Shown here: positions 33,812-42,679 of the stretch, one piece after another
Layout: the number at the start of each line of letters is the position of its first letter
How positions within the stretch are numbered: the first letter of the stretch is position 1
From: Duganella sp. 1411
Lineage (GTDB): Bacteria > Pseudomonadota > Gammaproteobacteria > Burkholderiales > Burkholderiaceae_D
Direction of reading: 5' to 3'
NCBI RefSeq assembly: GCF_017833525.1
Contig: NZ_JAFICD010000001.1
Location: 1,612,001 to 1,676,000, forward strand
Length of the DNA: 64,000 bases
Program-made: the position numbers and the translations under genes
The notes under the pieces: model-generated
The model's input: the letters and a program-made list of their open reading frames with translations, nothing else
Told to the model about the DNA's origin: nothing
The model's database searches: none

Positions 33812-34788
33812 GCGGGCGTGGCCACGGCTGGCCGCTGCTCGCCGCACTGCTGGCCGTCGGCTACGGCGCCGTGCCGCTGCTGCTCGGCGCCAACCAGTAC
33901 ATTATGAGCCTGATCGTCGCCGCGCTGGTGATCGGCTGCGTCGCGCTGTCATGGGCCTTGCTCGGCAACCTGGGCGGCATGGTCAGTTTCGGCCACAGCG
34001 CGTTCTTCGGCGTCGGCGCCTACGTCTCGGCCATCGTCACGCTCAAGGCGGGGCTGCCGGTGCCGGCCGGGATGGCGCTGGGCGGCATCGGCGCGGTGAC
34101 CGCCTCGCTGGTGATGCTGCCGGTGCTGCGCCTGCGCGGCCCCTACTTCGCACTGGCGATACTCGCCTACGCCCACATCTTCCGCATCATCGCCACCGAA
34201 TGGACTTCGCTGACCGGCGGCTCCGGCGGCATCGGGAATATTCCCGTGCTGCCGTCCATCTTCAACCTGGGCATGGGCGGCAAGACCGGCGCCTATCTGG
34301 TCATCCTCACCATCGTCCTGCTGTTCGCACTGGCCTACCGCGCCATCCGCGCCGGCCATTACGGCCTTGCCCTGCGCGCGATGCACGACAGCGAGGACGC
34401 CACCCGCGTGGTGGGCGTCGACAGCACGCTGCTCAAAGGCCTGATGCTGATGGTCTCCGCCTTCATGGCCGGTGTGGCGGGCGCGTTCAACGCCCACTAC
34501 CTGAATTTTCTGGAACCCGATTACGCGTTCAACGGCGTCTGGGTGACGCTGCCCATCGTCGCCGCCATCTTCGGCGGCTACCGCACCATCGCCGGGCCGG
34601 TGATCGGCGCGCTGGTGGTGTATCTGCTTGATCAACTGGTTTTCAAGGCGCTGATCCCGACCGGACATCAACTGGTGCTGGGCGCGCTGCTCGTCGCGAT
34701 GATCATCCTCAGTCCCACCGGCCTGCTGCCGCTGTTGCCGTCGCCGGGCAAGTCGGCATCCAAGCCAGGAAGGAACGACCATGCTTGA
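33808..34788 (+). CDS. ABC transporter permease, LivM family
   Basis: The protein has 326 residues. LSWALLGNLGGMVSFGHSAFFGVGAYVSAI and RGPYFALAILAYAHIFRIIATEWTSLTGGSGGI are LivM signatures, and ALRAMHDSEDATRVVGVDSTLLKGLMLMVSAFMAGVAGA is the coupling loop. It is the partner of the LivH-type subunit and overlaps the following ATPase gene by 8 bases. Confidence 0.92.
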   Translation: MSGRGHGWPLLAALLAVGYGAVPLLLGANQYIMSLIVAALVIGCVALSWALLGNLGGMVSFGHSAFFGVGAYVSAIVTLKAGLPVPAGMALGGIGAVTASLVMLPVLRLRGPYFALAILAYAHIFRIIATEWTSLTGGSGGIGNIPVLPSIFNLGMGGKTGAYLVILTIVLLFALAYRAIRAGHYGLALRAMHDSEDATRVVGVDSTLLKGLMLMVSAFMAGVAGAFNAHYLNFLEPDYAFNGVWVTLPIVAAIFGGYRTIAGPVIGALVVYLLDQLVFKALIPTGHQLVLGALLVAMIILSPTGLLPLLPSPGKSASKPGRNDHA

Positions 34789-35506
34789 ACTGAACAACCT
34801 TTCGGTGCGCTTCGGCGGTCTGACGGCGGTCAACAACGTCACGCTCAATGTCGGCAGCGGCGACGTGGTCGGGCTGGTCGGCCCCAACGGCGCCGGCAAG
34901 ACGACGCTGTTCAACGCCATCTCGGGACTGGTGCGCCCGACCGGCGGCAGCATTCGTTTCGACCGCCACGACGTGCTGCGCACGCCCGTGTACCGGCGCG
35001 CGCGGCTAGGCATCGGCCGCACCTTCCAGGTTCCGCAGCCGATGCACGAACTGACCGTGCGCGAGAACCTGGTTGTCGCACAGCGCTTCGGCGCCGACAA
35101 GATCGACACGCGGCGCATCGACGAGATCCTGGAGTTCACCAGCCTGACCGGCAAGGCGGAGCGCGAAGCCGCCACCGAGCTGTCGCTGACCGAACTCAAA
35201 GCGCTGGAGGTGGCGAAGGCGCTGGCGACGTCGCCCAAGCTGCTGCTGCTCGACGAAGTACTGGCCGGGCTGGAGACCACCGGCAAGCGCCGCTTCATGG
35301 GAATGCTCAGGGAGATGCATACACGCTTCGGCGTCGGCATCGTCATGATCGAGCACGATATCGAAACCATCAGCGCCTTGTGCGCGCGCGTGGTGGTGCT
35401 CAACTTCGGACAGTTGATCGCCGACGGCACGCCGGATGCGGTGTTCCGCGACCCGGAGGTAGTCCGTAGCTACACGGGAGCCGCGGTGGGAGCAACCGAT
35501 GCTTGA
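34781..35506 (+). CDS. ABC transporter ATPase, LivG family
   Basis: The protein has 241 residues. Walker A GPNGAGKTT lies at about 32-40, with GRTFQVPQPMHELTVRENL and Walker B LLLLDEVLAGLE. The signature loop reads LSLTELKALEVAKALA instead of LSGGQ-type: serine is kept but both glycines are replaced by Leu-Thr. This variant occurs in some LivG-like ATPases and may alter nucleotide handling. It is coupled to livM and livF-like genes by overlaps. Confidence 0.88.
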   Translation: MLELNNLSVRFGGLTAVNNVTLNVGSGDVVGLVGPNGAGKTTLFNAISGLVRPTGGSIRFDRHDVLRTPVYRRARLGIGRTFQVPQPMHELTVRENLVVAQRFGADKIDTRRIDEILEFTSLTGKAEREAATELSLTELKALEVAKALATSPKLLLLDEVLAGLETTGKRRFMGMLREMHTRFGVGIVMIEHDIETISALCARVVVLNFGQLIADGTPDAVFRDPEVVRSYTGAAVGATDA

Positions 35507-36200
35507 ACTGGACCGGGTGCGCGCGGGCTATGGCGCCATCAATGTGCTGTGGGATGTATCGATGCGCGCGCAGGCCGGCCAGCTCACGGCGATCATCGGT
35601 CCGAATGGCGCCGGCAAGACCACGCTGCTGCGGGCGGTAATGGGATTGCTGCCCGTGACCGGTGGCGAGATCCGCCTCGACGGCGGGCGCCTGGACGGCA
35701 CGCCGACCTGGCATATGGCCGACCACGGCCTGGCGATGATCACCGAGGACCGTCTGATTTTCCGCGACATGAGCGTGGAGGAGAATCTGGTCATGGGGGC
35801 GTTTCATCCTTCGCATCGGGCGCACGTTAAGCCGCGCCTGGAGCGGTCGTATCGGATGTTTCCGCGACTGCGGGAGCGGCGCGCGCAGCTGGCCGGTTCA
35901 TTGTCCGGCGGCGAGGCGCAGATGCTGGCGATGGCGCGGGCGTTGATGTCGGAGCCGCGCCTGCTGATTGTCGACGAGCCGTCGCTGGGACTGGCGCCGG
36001 TGATCGTCAACGAGGTGTTCGAGACGCTGGAGCGGCTCAAGGCCGAGGGACGGACCATTATTCTGGTCGAGCAGAATACGGAACGTGCGATCGGTATCGC
36101 CGATCATGTGTATTTGATGCAGAGCGGGAGGATCGTGCTGTCGCAGCGCGCTGCGGAGGTTGACCTTGATCATGTCAGCGACCTTTATTTCGCGCGGTGA
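35499..36200 (+). CDS. ABC transporter ATPase, LivF family
   Basis: The protein has 233 residues. Walker A GPNGAGKTT, Q-loop region MITEDRLIFRDMSVEENLVMGAF, signature LSGGEAQMLAMARALMSEPRLL and Walker B LLIVDEPSLGLAPVIV are intact. With its partner, whose signature is degenerate, the ATPase pair may be functionally asymmetric. It is the last gene of the ligase-importer cluster and is followed by palindromic repeat copy D. Confidence 0.92.
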   Translation: MLELDRVRAGYGAINVLWDVSMRAQAGQLTAIIGPNGAGKTTLLRAVMGLLPVTGGEIRLDGGRLDGTPTWHMADHGLAMITEDRLIFRDMSVEENLVMGAFHPSHRAHVKPRLERSYRMFPRLRERRAQLAGSLSGGEAQMLAMARALMSEPRLLIVDEPSLGLAPVIVNEVFETLERLKAEGRTIILVEQNTERAIGIADHVYLMQSGRIVLSQRAAEVDLDHVSDLYFAR

Positions 36201-36225
36201 CAATGGAACTGTTGGCGGCGCATGC

Positions 36226-36260
36226 ATGGCGGATTACGCTTCGCTAATCCGCCCTACGTG
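36226..36260. repeat. Dispersed palindromic repeat, copy D (single hairpin)
   Basis: ATGGCGGATTA-cgcttcgc-TAATCCGCCCTACGTG is a single hairpin. Read on the minus strand it is a left-type unit with AGCGAAGCG in the loop, like copy E. It lies between the convergent LivF-type and DUF4105 genes. Confidence 0.8.
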
Positions 36261-36291
36261 TTTCCTCGGTTTTTCCGTTTTTAAGGACGAT

Positions 36292-37278
36292 TCATCGGTC
36301 TGCGGTCCGGATGCGGGCCGAAAAATCCTCGGCCTTGTCGGCGGCGCGCGCCCGTTCGGTGATATGCGCCTTGTGCCGCAACGCCTCGAAATCCGTCCCT
36401 CCGGCCAGCGCGCCGATATCGTACAAATACCGGTCCAGATACCCCGACGCCAGCAACCGCCAATCCATCGGCAGCCCCGGATCGATGCGGCGCGCCATCT
36501 CGAATATGATGGTGGTGCAGTTGGCCGTCAGCGTGTTGTAGAAGCGCGGCTCGCGCTTGAGCTGCGCGCCTTCGTCCAGATACGCCAGAAACAAGGAACG
36601 CATCTGCTCCGGCGCGATCTTCAACCTGTACAGGTACATATCCTCGCCGCGCACGTTGGTGCGCACCCGCAGGATATCGCGTTCGTCGGCGGCGATCAGC
36701 ACCGTCTCGAAACCTTTGAAGAAGCCGGCGACGGCGTCGAAGCTCTCGCCACGCTGTTTGCGGATCTCGATAGAAAACACCAGATAGCGGCCGTCGGCGA
36801 AACCGAACGACACCAGCGTGTGCGCGATCGCGGGTCCCATCCAGTACGACATCGCCACATCGACCGACCGTAGCTGATCCAGATCGTAGCTGCGCGCTTC
36901 CCAGCGCTGGGTGTAGTCGGTATCGCTGCGCCAGTCGAAATCGCGCACCTGGTCCAGGGTGACCACGCTGCCCCGCACCTGGCCCGTGACCATGCGCGAC
37001 ACGTCGTCGGCCCACACGCGGTGATGGGTCGGCTGCAGCGTGCCCCACCAGGCCATCAGCGCGACCATCGCCGCCAGCCACGGCAAGGCCATGCGCGCGT
37101 CGCGCCGGCGCCACCACAGCGCCAGCGTAACGACGGCGCCGGCACCCCATACCACCACGGCCGGCAGGCGCAGCGCGGGCAGCTGAAACCATAGCGCCAT
37201 GCCGCCCCAGGCGGCCAATATCACCAGCAGGAACGACGCCAGCGCCCGGGCCGCGACAATCAGAGTATTTTTATTCAT
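36292..37278 (-). CDS. DUF4105-family membrane protein
   Basis: The protein has 328 residues. Three hydrophobic segments lie in the first 95 residues (about 8-30, 38-55, 66-82), followed by a periplasmic DUF4105/Lnb-type domain: FDWRSDTDYTQRWEARSYDLDQL, VSFGFADGRYLVFSIEIRK, MYLYRLKIAPEQMRSLFLAYL and the conserved TANCTTIIFEMAR. The domain resembles an N-terminal module of lacto-N-biosidase, but its function is unknown. A possible 34-codon reading frame lies 23 bases upstream on the same strand. Confidence 0.82.
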   Translation of the reverse strand: MNKNTLIVAARALASFLLVILAAWGGMALWFQLPALRLPAVVVWGAGAVVTLALWWRRRDARMALPWLAAMVALMAWWGTLQPTHHRVWADDVSRMVTGQVRGSVVTLDQVRDFDWRSDTDYTQRWEARSYDLDQLRSVDVAMSYWMGPAIAHTLVSFGFADGRYLVFSIEIRKQRGESFDAVAGFFKGFETVLIAADERDILRVRTNVRGEDMYLYRLKIAPEQMRSLFLAYLDEGAQLKREPRFYNTLTANCTTIIFEMARRIDPGLPMDWRLLASGYLDRYLYDIGALAGGTDFEALRHKAHITERARAADKAEDFSARIRTADR

Positions 37279-37301
37279 GCCCGATTATATGGGCTGGGGC
37301 T

Positions 37302-37406
37302 TCAATCCTCGTGTTCGTCTTTGCCGGTGCCGCACCCAATCTGGACGCATATGATTTTTACTGCAATACTCAATACCATGCCGATTATTCCGATAAGCTC
37401 CAACAT
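37302..37406 (-). CDS. Possible small membrane protein, 34 residues
   Basis: ATG at 37406 opens a 34-codon frame MLELIGIIGMVLSIAVKIIC... ending in a hydrophilic acidic tail GKDEHED. It has one clear hydrophobic helix (about residues 3-24) and two cysteines. GGA lies 6 bases upstream as a weak ribosome binding site. It sits 23 bases ahead of the DUF4105 gene on the same strand, so it could be a co-transcribed small membrane partner. It is supported only by composition and position. Confidence 0.4.
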   Translation of the reverse strand: MLELIGIIGMVLSIAVKIICVQIGCGTGKDEHED

Positions 37407-37476
37407 GGCGGTTCCATAAAATGAAGAAGAGACGCTTCACTTTAACGGCGCCACGCCATTCGAGCCAATATCAAAT

Positions 37477-38421
37477 ATGGCGGCCATCTATCTCGAAACG
37501 GCATACACGGTGATATCGCTTAAACAGTTTAAATACTTCGTTGAAATCGTCGAGGCGGGAAGCTATTCGCGCGCGGCGGAAAAGCTCTACGTCGCGCAGT
37601 CGGCGCTGAGCCGCCAGATCAAGGAGTTGGAAGACGAGCTGCAAACGCAATTGCTGACGCGCGACTCGCGCCACATCGAGCTCACGCCCGCCGGCCAGCT
37701 GTTCTTCGAACGGGGCAAGCGCATCCTCGACGACATCGACGACACAGTGGTGCAGGCGCGCCAGGTGGGGCTGGGCGCGCGCGGGGTGATCCGGCTGCAA
37801 CATTCGAGCTCGGTGATCCTGACGCCGGCCCTGTCCGGCGCCATCGGCCGGCTGCTCGACCGCTTCCCCGGCGTGACCTTGGAGGTGTCGATGGCGCCGT
37901 CGGAAAACCAGACCCTCGACATCGAGGAAGGCCGCGCCGACATCGGCCTGATCCGCCTGCCGACGCTGCGCAAATATCCCCACATCCACGTGCGCGAGGT
38001 CTCGTCCGAGCGGCTGATGGTGGCCGTGTCGCGGCACTCGCCGCTGGCCGATCTCGACAACGTCGAACTGGCCAGCCTGAGCCAGGAGAAGTTCATCTCG
38101 ATCCCGCACAAGGACCGGGGCGGCCTGAGCTATCTGGTCGCCAACCTGTGCCTGGAACAGGGTTTCTTTCCGATACCGGCACGGGCGCTGTCGCGCAAGT
38201 CGTCGCAGCTCAGTTTGATCGAAGCGGGCCTGGGCATCGCCATCGTCCCGGAATGCATGCGCTTGATGGCGCCGGCCGGCGTGCGTTTCGTGCCGCTGGC
38301 AAACGGCAAGCTACTCACCGCCGTCGGCCTGGTCTGCCTGCGTGTAGCCGATCCGCTGGTGGCCGGGTTCGCCGACGCCTTCCTCGACTTGATGAAAACC
38401 GCTAGTTGTAAGGATTTGTGA
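37477..38421 (+). CDS. LysR-family transcriptional regulator
   Basis: The protein has 314 residues. Its N-terminal winged helix (LKQFKYFVEIVEAGSYSRAAEKLYVAQSALSRQIKELEDEL) begins only after about 14 residues, so GTG at 37510 is an alternative start. The C-terminal effector domain shows the CynR/NAC-like pattern RGVIRLQHSSSVILTPAL and DIGLIRLPTL. The target is unknown; the divergent gene on its left is the small/DUF4105 pair, and on the right it is followed by the glutamine-amidotransferase-like hydrolase in the same direction. Confidence 0.87.
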   Translation: MAAIYLETAYTVISLKQFKYFVEIVEAGSYSRAAEKLYVAQSALSRQIKELEDELQTQLLTRDSRHIELTPAGQLFFERGKRILDDIDDTVVQARQVGLGARGVIRLQHSSSVILTPALSGAIGRLLDRFPGVTLEVSMAPSENQTLDIEEGRADIGLIRLPTLRKYPHIHVREVSSERLMVAVSRHSPLADLDNVELASLSQEKFISIPHKDRGGLSYLVANLCLEQGFFPIPARALSRKSSQLSLIEAGLGIAIVPECMRLMAPAGVRFVPLANGKLLTAVGLVCLRVADPLVAGFADAFLDLMKTASCKDL

Positions 38422-38487
38422 ACCGGGCGACTGTCGACGCCGGTGTATGGCACACTGACATCATGTCAACAGTAAATGAGGGACAGC

Positions 38488-39492
38488 ATGGGTGCCGGGC
38501 CGGACGATAAGGACATCATAGACGTACAGCCGGAAGACGTGCACGTGCAAGAGACGCCGCATCGGCGCGCCAGCGACCACGAGCGCCGCGCGCCGCGTCC
38601 CGAGGTGGGCACGCCGCGCTATCTGGATCCGGGCGACAACGTCTTCAGCCTGTGGGGCCGGGTCATCATGGCGCGCTACCGCCGGGTGGCCGCCGCGGTC
38701 ACGCGGCACATCATCCAACGGCCGCTGCATATCGGCGTGTCGGCGCGGATTTTCCACCCGGAAGCCGGCGCGAAGGGCCTGCGCAGCAAGAATCTGCAGT
38801 ACCTGGAGGAATCGATCGCGCAGTGGGTCATGTCGCGCGACGTGCTGGTGTTCATGATCCCGACCGTCAACACCGACGGCCTGCTGCACCCGTCCAACAT
38901 CCGCCTGCGCGACTACGCGCGCCACCTTGACGGCCTGGTGCTGCAGGGCGGCGCCGACGTCTCGCCGCAAAGCTACTCGGAAACGCCGACCCGGCCCGAA
39001 TGGGGCGGCGACCGCGCGCGCGACATGTACGAGCTCGAGCTGCTGCACGAATTCGTCGAGGCCGGCAAACCGGTGCTGGGGATCTGCCGGGGCTGCCAGC
39101 TGATCAACGTCGCGTTCGGCGGCACCTTGTACCAGGACATCGCCTCGGACGTGCCCGATTCGCTGGCCCACGTCAATGACGAGTACGACCGCAACCGGCA
39201 CGAGATCAGCTTCCCGGCGGGATCGTCGCTGAGCAAGCTGTTCAAGGGGCATCCGACCGGGCTGGTCAACTCGATCCACCACCAGGCCGTCAAAACATTG
39301 GGCCGCGACATGGTGGTGGAGGCGCTGTCGGTGCCGGACAACATGGTCGAGGCGATCCGCTACCGCAAGGCGCCATTCGTGATGGGCCTGCAGTGGCACC
39401 CGGAATTCCACAGCGCGGGCGGCGTCGAGCTGCTCGACTGCACGGCCATCCTGGATAATTTCCTGCGCGTGGCGCGCGAGACGCGGTTCTGA
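38488..39492 (+). CDS. Peptidase C26 / gamma-glutamyl-GABA hydrolase-like protein
   Basis: The protein has 334 residues from ATG 38488, chosen over ATG 38476 because GAGGGA precedes it. The class I glutamine amidotransferase fold has the nucleophile in GICRGCQLINVAFGG and the catalytic His-Glu in QWHPEFH, with LDGLVLQGGADVSPQSY near the middle: the PuuD/gamma-glutamyl-hydrolase group. An N-terminal extension of about 75 charged residues is not seen in PuuD. It probably cleaves a gamma-glutamyl amide in the cytoplasm; no polyamine pathway genes lie alongside. Confidence 0.83.
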   Translation: MGAGPDDKDIIDVQPEDVHVQETPHRRASDHERRAPRPEVGTPRYLDPGDNVFSLWGRVIMARYRRVAAAVTRHIIQRPLHIGVSARIFHPEAGAKGLRSKNLQYLEESIAQWVMSRDVLVFMIPTVNTDGLLHPSNIRLRDYARHLDGLVLQGGADVSPQSYSETPTRPEWGGDRARDMYELELLHEFVEAGKPVLGICRGCQLINVAFGGTLYQDIASDVPDSLAHVNDEYDRNRHEISFPAGSSLSKLFKGHPTGLVNSIHHQAVKTLGRDMVVEALSVPDNMVEAIRYRKAPFVMGLQWHPEFHSAGGVELLDCTAILDNFLRVARETRF

Positions 39493-39502
39493 GTTATCGG
39501 CG

Positions 39503-39677
39503 GGGGTCAAGTCTAACATTCATACACGACCACATCTGCGGCCTATCCATGCCCCTTCGTTCTAGCTGGCAATTCGACTTTCATCTCGCTCTGCGTAACC
39601 GGGAAAAACCCAACCTCGTGCAGGTTGTGCCACGCAGCCTACTGATCAGAATGTGTATGAATGTTAGACTTGACCCC
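39503..39677. mobile_element. MITE-like element with 25-bp terminal inverted repeats
   Basis: The ends are a perfect 25-bp inverted repeat (39503-39527 and 39653-39677; the left end begins GGGGTCAAGTCTAACATTC). The 125-base interior has no transposase gene. A frame of about 45 codons beginning ATGCCCCTTCG can be read through it, but it is probably not a gene. Ends of the GGGGTCA type are commonly seen around RAYT/IS200-like transposases, suggesting a non-autonomous element. No clear target duplication is visible. Confidence 0.75.
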
Positions 39678-39711
39678 AGCGGTTGACCTCGCCGATTGCT
39701 GCGGGCTGCGG

Positions 39712-40185
39712 CTAACTGTTCTTTGATCTGGTCGACAGCGCCACGATCGCGGCGCCCGCTGCAACGATCAGCGCGTCCTCAAGCAGTCCGCTGCGGGTCT
39801 GTCCGATGCTCGCCATGGCACGCTTGCGGGCGGCGAGCGTCATGTAGGCCAGCGGTACGGCCGTTGCGACAGCGACCGCCGCGCCGGCCTGCTCCCGGCC
39901 CTCCGGCGCCAGCGCGGCACCGGCAATCCCGGCGCTCATTACGCGCGCCAGCAGCCCGAGAAAAACAGTGCGGTCGGGGGCGGTCTTCATTTTGTCGCCG
40001 ACCAGTTCTCCAACGCCCATCGCCAGCGCGCCATATTTAAACATCGGGCGGTCCAGCAGGAATACCTGGCCGGGTGTTTTACGATCCGCCAGACGGGCGG
40101 TGGCGATGGTGGCCATTGGCGTCATCGAGCGCGCGCTGGCCACGGCGCCAATCAGGGCCGATGAAAGCAGGCTGGGAATTTTCAT
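39712..40185 (-). CDS. DUF4126-family small membrane protein
   Basis: The protein has 157 residues. Start and sequence (ALIGAVASARSMTPMATIATA, then MGVGELVGDKMKTAPDRT and LLARVMSAGIAGAAL) match the DUF4126 family, with about four membrane segments. Function is unknown. It lies alone between the MITE-like element and ybdK, with about 100 untranslated bases upstream. Confidence 0.78.
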   Translation of the reverse strand: MKIPSLLSSALIGAVASARSMTPMATIATARLADRKTPGQVFLLDRPMFKYGALAMGVGELVGDKMKTAPDRTVFLGLLARVMSAGIAGAALAPEGREQAGAAVAVATAVPLAYMTLAARKRAMASIGQTRSGLLEDALIVAAGAAIVALSTRSKNS

Positions 40186-40286
40186 CTTTGATACCTCTTT
40201 GGGTGAAGTCGAGTAAACCCATACCTTAGGAGGTATTTCGGAATTAATCTGTTAGGTGGGGCATATAGCGAGTTCAGTTGATGAGT

Positions 40287-41405
40287 TTAACGGCCGCGGA
40301 AGCGATGGATCGCGGCGTCCACCATGCCTTCGGCGCTGCCGCTGCGGTCGAACTGCTGGCGCAGATAGTGCGCGTCGCTGCCTTCGTGCGTGACCTGCAT
40401 CAGGTGCTGCAGGCCCGCCGTGGCGCCTAGCTTGGCGCCGTACGGCTCCATCTTGCGCAGCGTCGTCAAAATATCCTCGCGCAGCGACAGGCTTTCGTAG
40501 CTCTTCGGATGCACCAGCGTTCCATCCAACCCGAAACGGCAGGCCTGGAAGCGGTTGTAGTTGTAGACCAGGTAGTCATCCTCGGCCGGCGCCTCTTCCC
40601 TGCGTTCGAGCAGGTAGCTGCACAGCGATTGCAGATACACCGCCAGCGCGGCCGCCCGCTCCACCGTCAGCGGCGTGTCGCACACCCGCAGTTCGATGGT
40701 GCCGAATTCCGGCTTCGGCCGGATGTCCCAGTAGAAGTCCTTCATGCTCTTGATGACGCCCGTGTGCTCCATCTTGGCGAAGTATTCGTTCTCGAACGTC
40801 GCCCAGTTCTGCACGAACGGCGCGCGGCCACTCATCGGGAAGGCGAACACGGAATTCAGGCGCGCGGAATTGAACAGCGTGTCGTTCCCCTGCACGTACG
40901 GCGACGACGACGACAGCGCGATAAAGTGCGGCACGTAGCGACTGAGCGAATGCAGCAGGAACAGCGCGTCGTCGCCGTTGGCGCAGCCGATGTGCACGTG
41001 CTGGCCGAAAATCGTGAACTGCTTGGCCAGATAGCCATACAGTTCCGACACTTCCTTGAAGCGCGGCTTGGCGAAGATCTTCCGGTCCGACCATTTCTGG
41101 AACGGGTGCGTACCGCCGCCACAGATGCCGATGTTGAGCTGCTCGCCCGCCGTCACCAGCGTGTCGCGAATCAGCTGCAGCTGCGCCACCAGTTCGGTGT
41201 GATTGGTGTGCACGTCGCTGTTAATCTCGATCATGCTCTCGGTGATCTCCGGCGTGACGTTGCCGGGGAACGGCTTGCGTCCCAACAGGTGCAGCAGGTC
41301 CGGGCTCGACGCCGTCAGGTCGTAATCCGAAAGGCTGATCAGCTGGAGCTCGAGCTCCACGCCCATCGTCAGCGGTTGCGATGTGTTGAATGGTTCTAAT
41401 GGCAT
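40287..41405 (-). CDS. ybdK: YbdK-type carboxylate-amine ligase (glutamate-cysteine ligase family 2)
   Basis: The protein has 372 residues, the same length as E. coli Ybd[76 protein letters not shown] and [21 protein letters not shown] are the family motifs. The E. coli enzyme weakly ligates glutamate to cysteine; the natural substrate is uncertain. A strong AAGGAGG site lies inside the end of the upstream antiporter gene, whose stop abuts this ATG, so the two are translated together. Confidence 0.92.
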   Translation of the reverse strand: MPLEPFNTSQPLTMGVELELQLISLSDYDLTASSPDLLHLLGRKPFPGNVTPEITESMIEINSDVHTNHTELVAQLQLIRDTLVTAGEQLNIGICGGGTHPFQKWSDRKIFAKPRFKEVSELYGYLAKQFTIFGQHVHIGCANGDDALFLLHSLSRYVPHFIALSSSSPYVQGNDTLFNSARLNSVFAFPMSGRAPFVQNWATFENEYFAKMEHTGVIKSMKDFYWDIRPKPEFGTIELRVCDTPLTVERAAALAVYLQSLCSYLLERREEAPAEDDYLVYNYNRFQACRFGLDGTLVHPKSYESLSLREDILTTLRKMEPYGAKLGATAGLQHLMQVTHEGSDAHYLRQQFDRSGSAEGMVDAAIHRFRGR

Positions 41406-42593
41406 TTAGCGTTCCTCCTTGATCTGGGTTTCGTTGGCCCATATCAGCGCGCGCTGCGTGATGATCGGTCCGACCACCTCCAGCAGCAGCGTCATCGCCG
41501 CCAGCGCGGCCAGTTCGTCGACCAGCACGATCCCCATGTATTTGGTTTGTTCGAGCAGCAGCGTGACGAACACCGACATCGGCGCCAGCGCCACGCCGGT
41601 CAACACGCCCTTGCGCCACGAGATGCCGCCCACCTTGGCGAAGACCGCGACGCTGGCCGTCTTGACCAGGAAGCGCGCCAGCAGCAGCAAGATGCCGAGG
41701 CCCGCGCCGTCGACCACGCGCTCCCACTCGAGCGTGGAAACGGCGAACACGAACAGCAGCACCGTCAGCAGCTCGCCGATGCCGCCGAAGTTACGCTCGG
41801 TGCGGCTAAACGCGACGCGGCTATGGCGCGCCGCCAGGCCGAAGGTCAACGTGGCCAGCACCGGCGAGACTTCGAAGGCGCCGGCGGCGGCCACCAACAG
41901 CACGACGCCGAGCGCGAAGGCGACGGTGCCGTCCTGCGCCAGCGCGCCGAGGCGGCGCAGCAGCGCCGGCACCATGAAGCCCATCAGCGCGCCCATGACG
42001 GCCGACACCACCAGTTCGATCAGGCTGTGCGAGATCGCCTGCGGCAAGCTGCCGGAGGTCTGGAATACCCAGAAGCCCACCACCACCTTGAATACGAACA
42101 CCGCCAGCACGCAGTTGATCGCGACCAGGTGCAGCACGCGCTCGGTGACCTGGCCGGAGCTGTTCTGCTCATTGATCACGCGCAGCACGCCGGCCGGCGA
42201 TGTCGACATCGCCAATGACGCCAGCAGCAACGACGTCAGCGACGGCATGCCGGTGAGATGCGCGATCAGGTAGACGACGCCGAACGTGGCGGCCGATTCG
42301 GCCAGCCCGCTGACGGCGATCCAGGGATTGATCCTGAGCCAGCGCAGATTGATGCGGTATCCGAATTCGAAAAGTATCAGTCCGAAGGCCAGATTGGCCA
42401 GCGTGGTGATGGTGCTCGACGCGCCGCTGGTCAGGGCGGCCGGGAAGATTTGGGCCAGTAAAAAACCGACGACACCATAAACACTGATGCGCGGCAGACG
42501 TGTCCAACGATGCAGGAATTCTCCCGATAACCAAGCCAGCGCGATCGCGAGTGGCCAGCCTAGTTCGGCCATGATGACCTGAATATCCGGCAT
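41406..42593 (-). CDS. Kef/CPA2-type cation:proton antiporter, membrane domain only
   Basis: The protein has 395 residues with about 12 membrane segments. YGVVGFLLAQIFPAAL near residue 40 and FGLILFEFGYRI are CPA2 (KefB/C-like) motifs; LLASLAMSTSPAGVLRVINEQNSSGQVTERVL is the core ion-binding region. The cytosolic TrkA-N domain of KefB/KefC is absent. It abuts ybdK, which suggests an antiporter linked to gamma-glutamyl thiol chemistry (inference). Confidence 0.85.
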   Translation of the reverse strand: MPDIQVIMAELGWPLAIALAWLSGEFLHRWTRLPRISVYGVVGFLLAQIFPAALTSGASSTITTLANLAFGLILFEFGYRINLRWLRINPWIAVSGLAESAATFGVVYLIAHLTGMPSLTSLLLASLAMSTSPAGVLRVINEQNSSGQVTERVLHLVAINCVLAVFVFKVVVGFWVFQTSGSLPQAISHSLIELVVSAVMGALMGFMVPALLRRLGALAQDGTVAFALGVVLLVAAAGAFEVSPVLATLTFGLAARHSRVAFSRTERNFGGIGELLTVLLFVFAVSTLEWERVVDGAGLGILLLLARFLVKTASVAVFAKVGGISWRKGVLTGVALAPMSVFVTLLLEQTKYMGIVLVDELAALAAMTLLLEVVGPIITQRALIWANETQIKEER

Positions 42594-42679
42594 GTACTTC
42601 TCCTCTGTAAACCATACTTCGATTATTATGGCCGATAATATTTACCTCGACTGTTCGGTAGGGAACATAAGGAAGTCAG

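Noticed and set aside
39552..39690. Possible 45-codon gene inside the MITE-like element
   Set aside because: No ribosome binding site, no family resemblance, and the frame runs into the terminal repeat; more likely chance.
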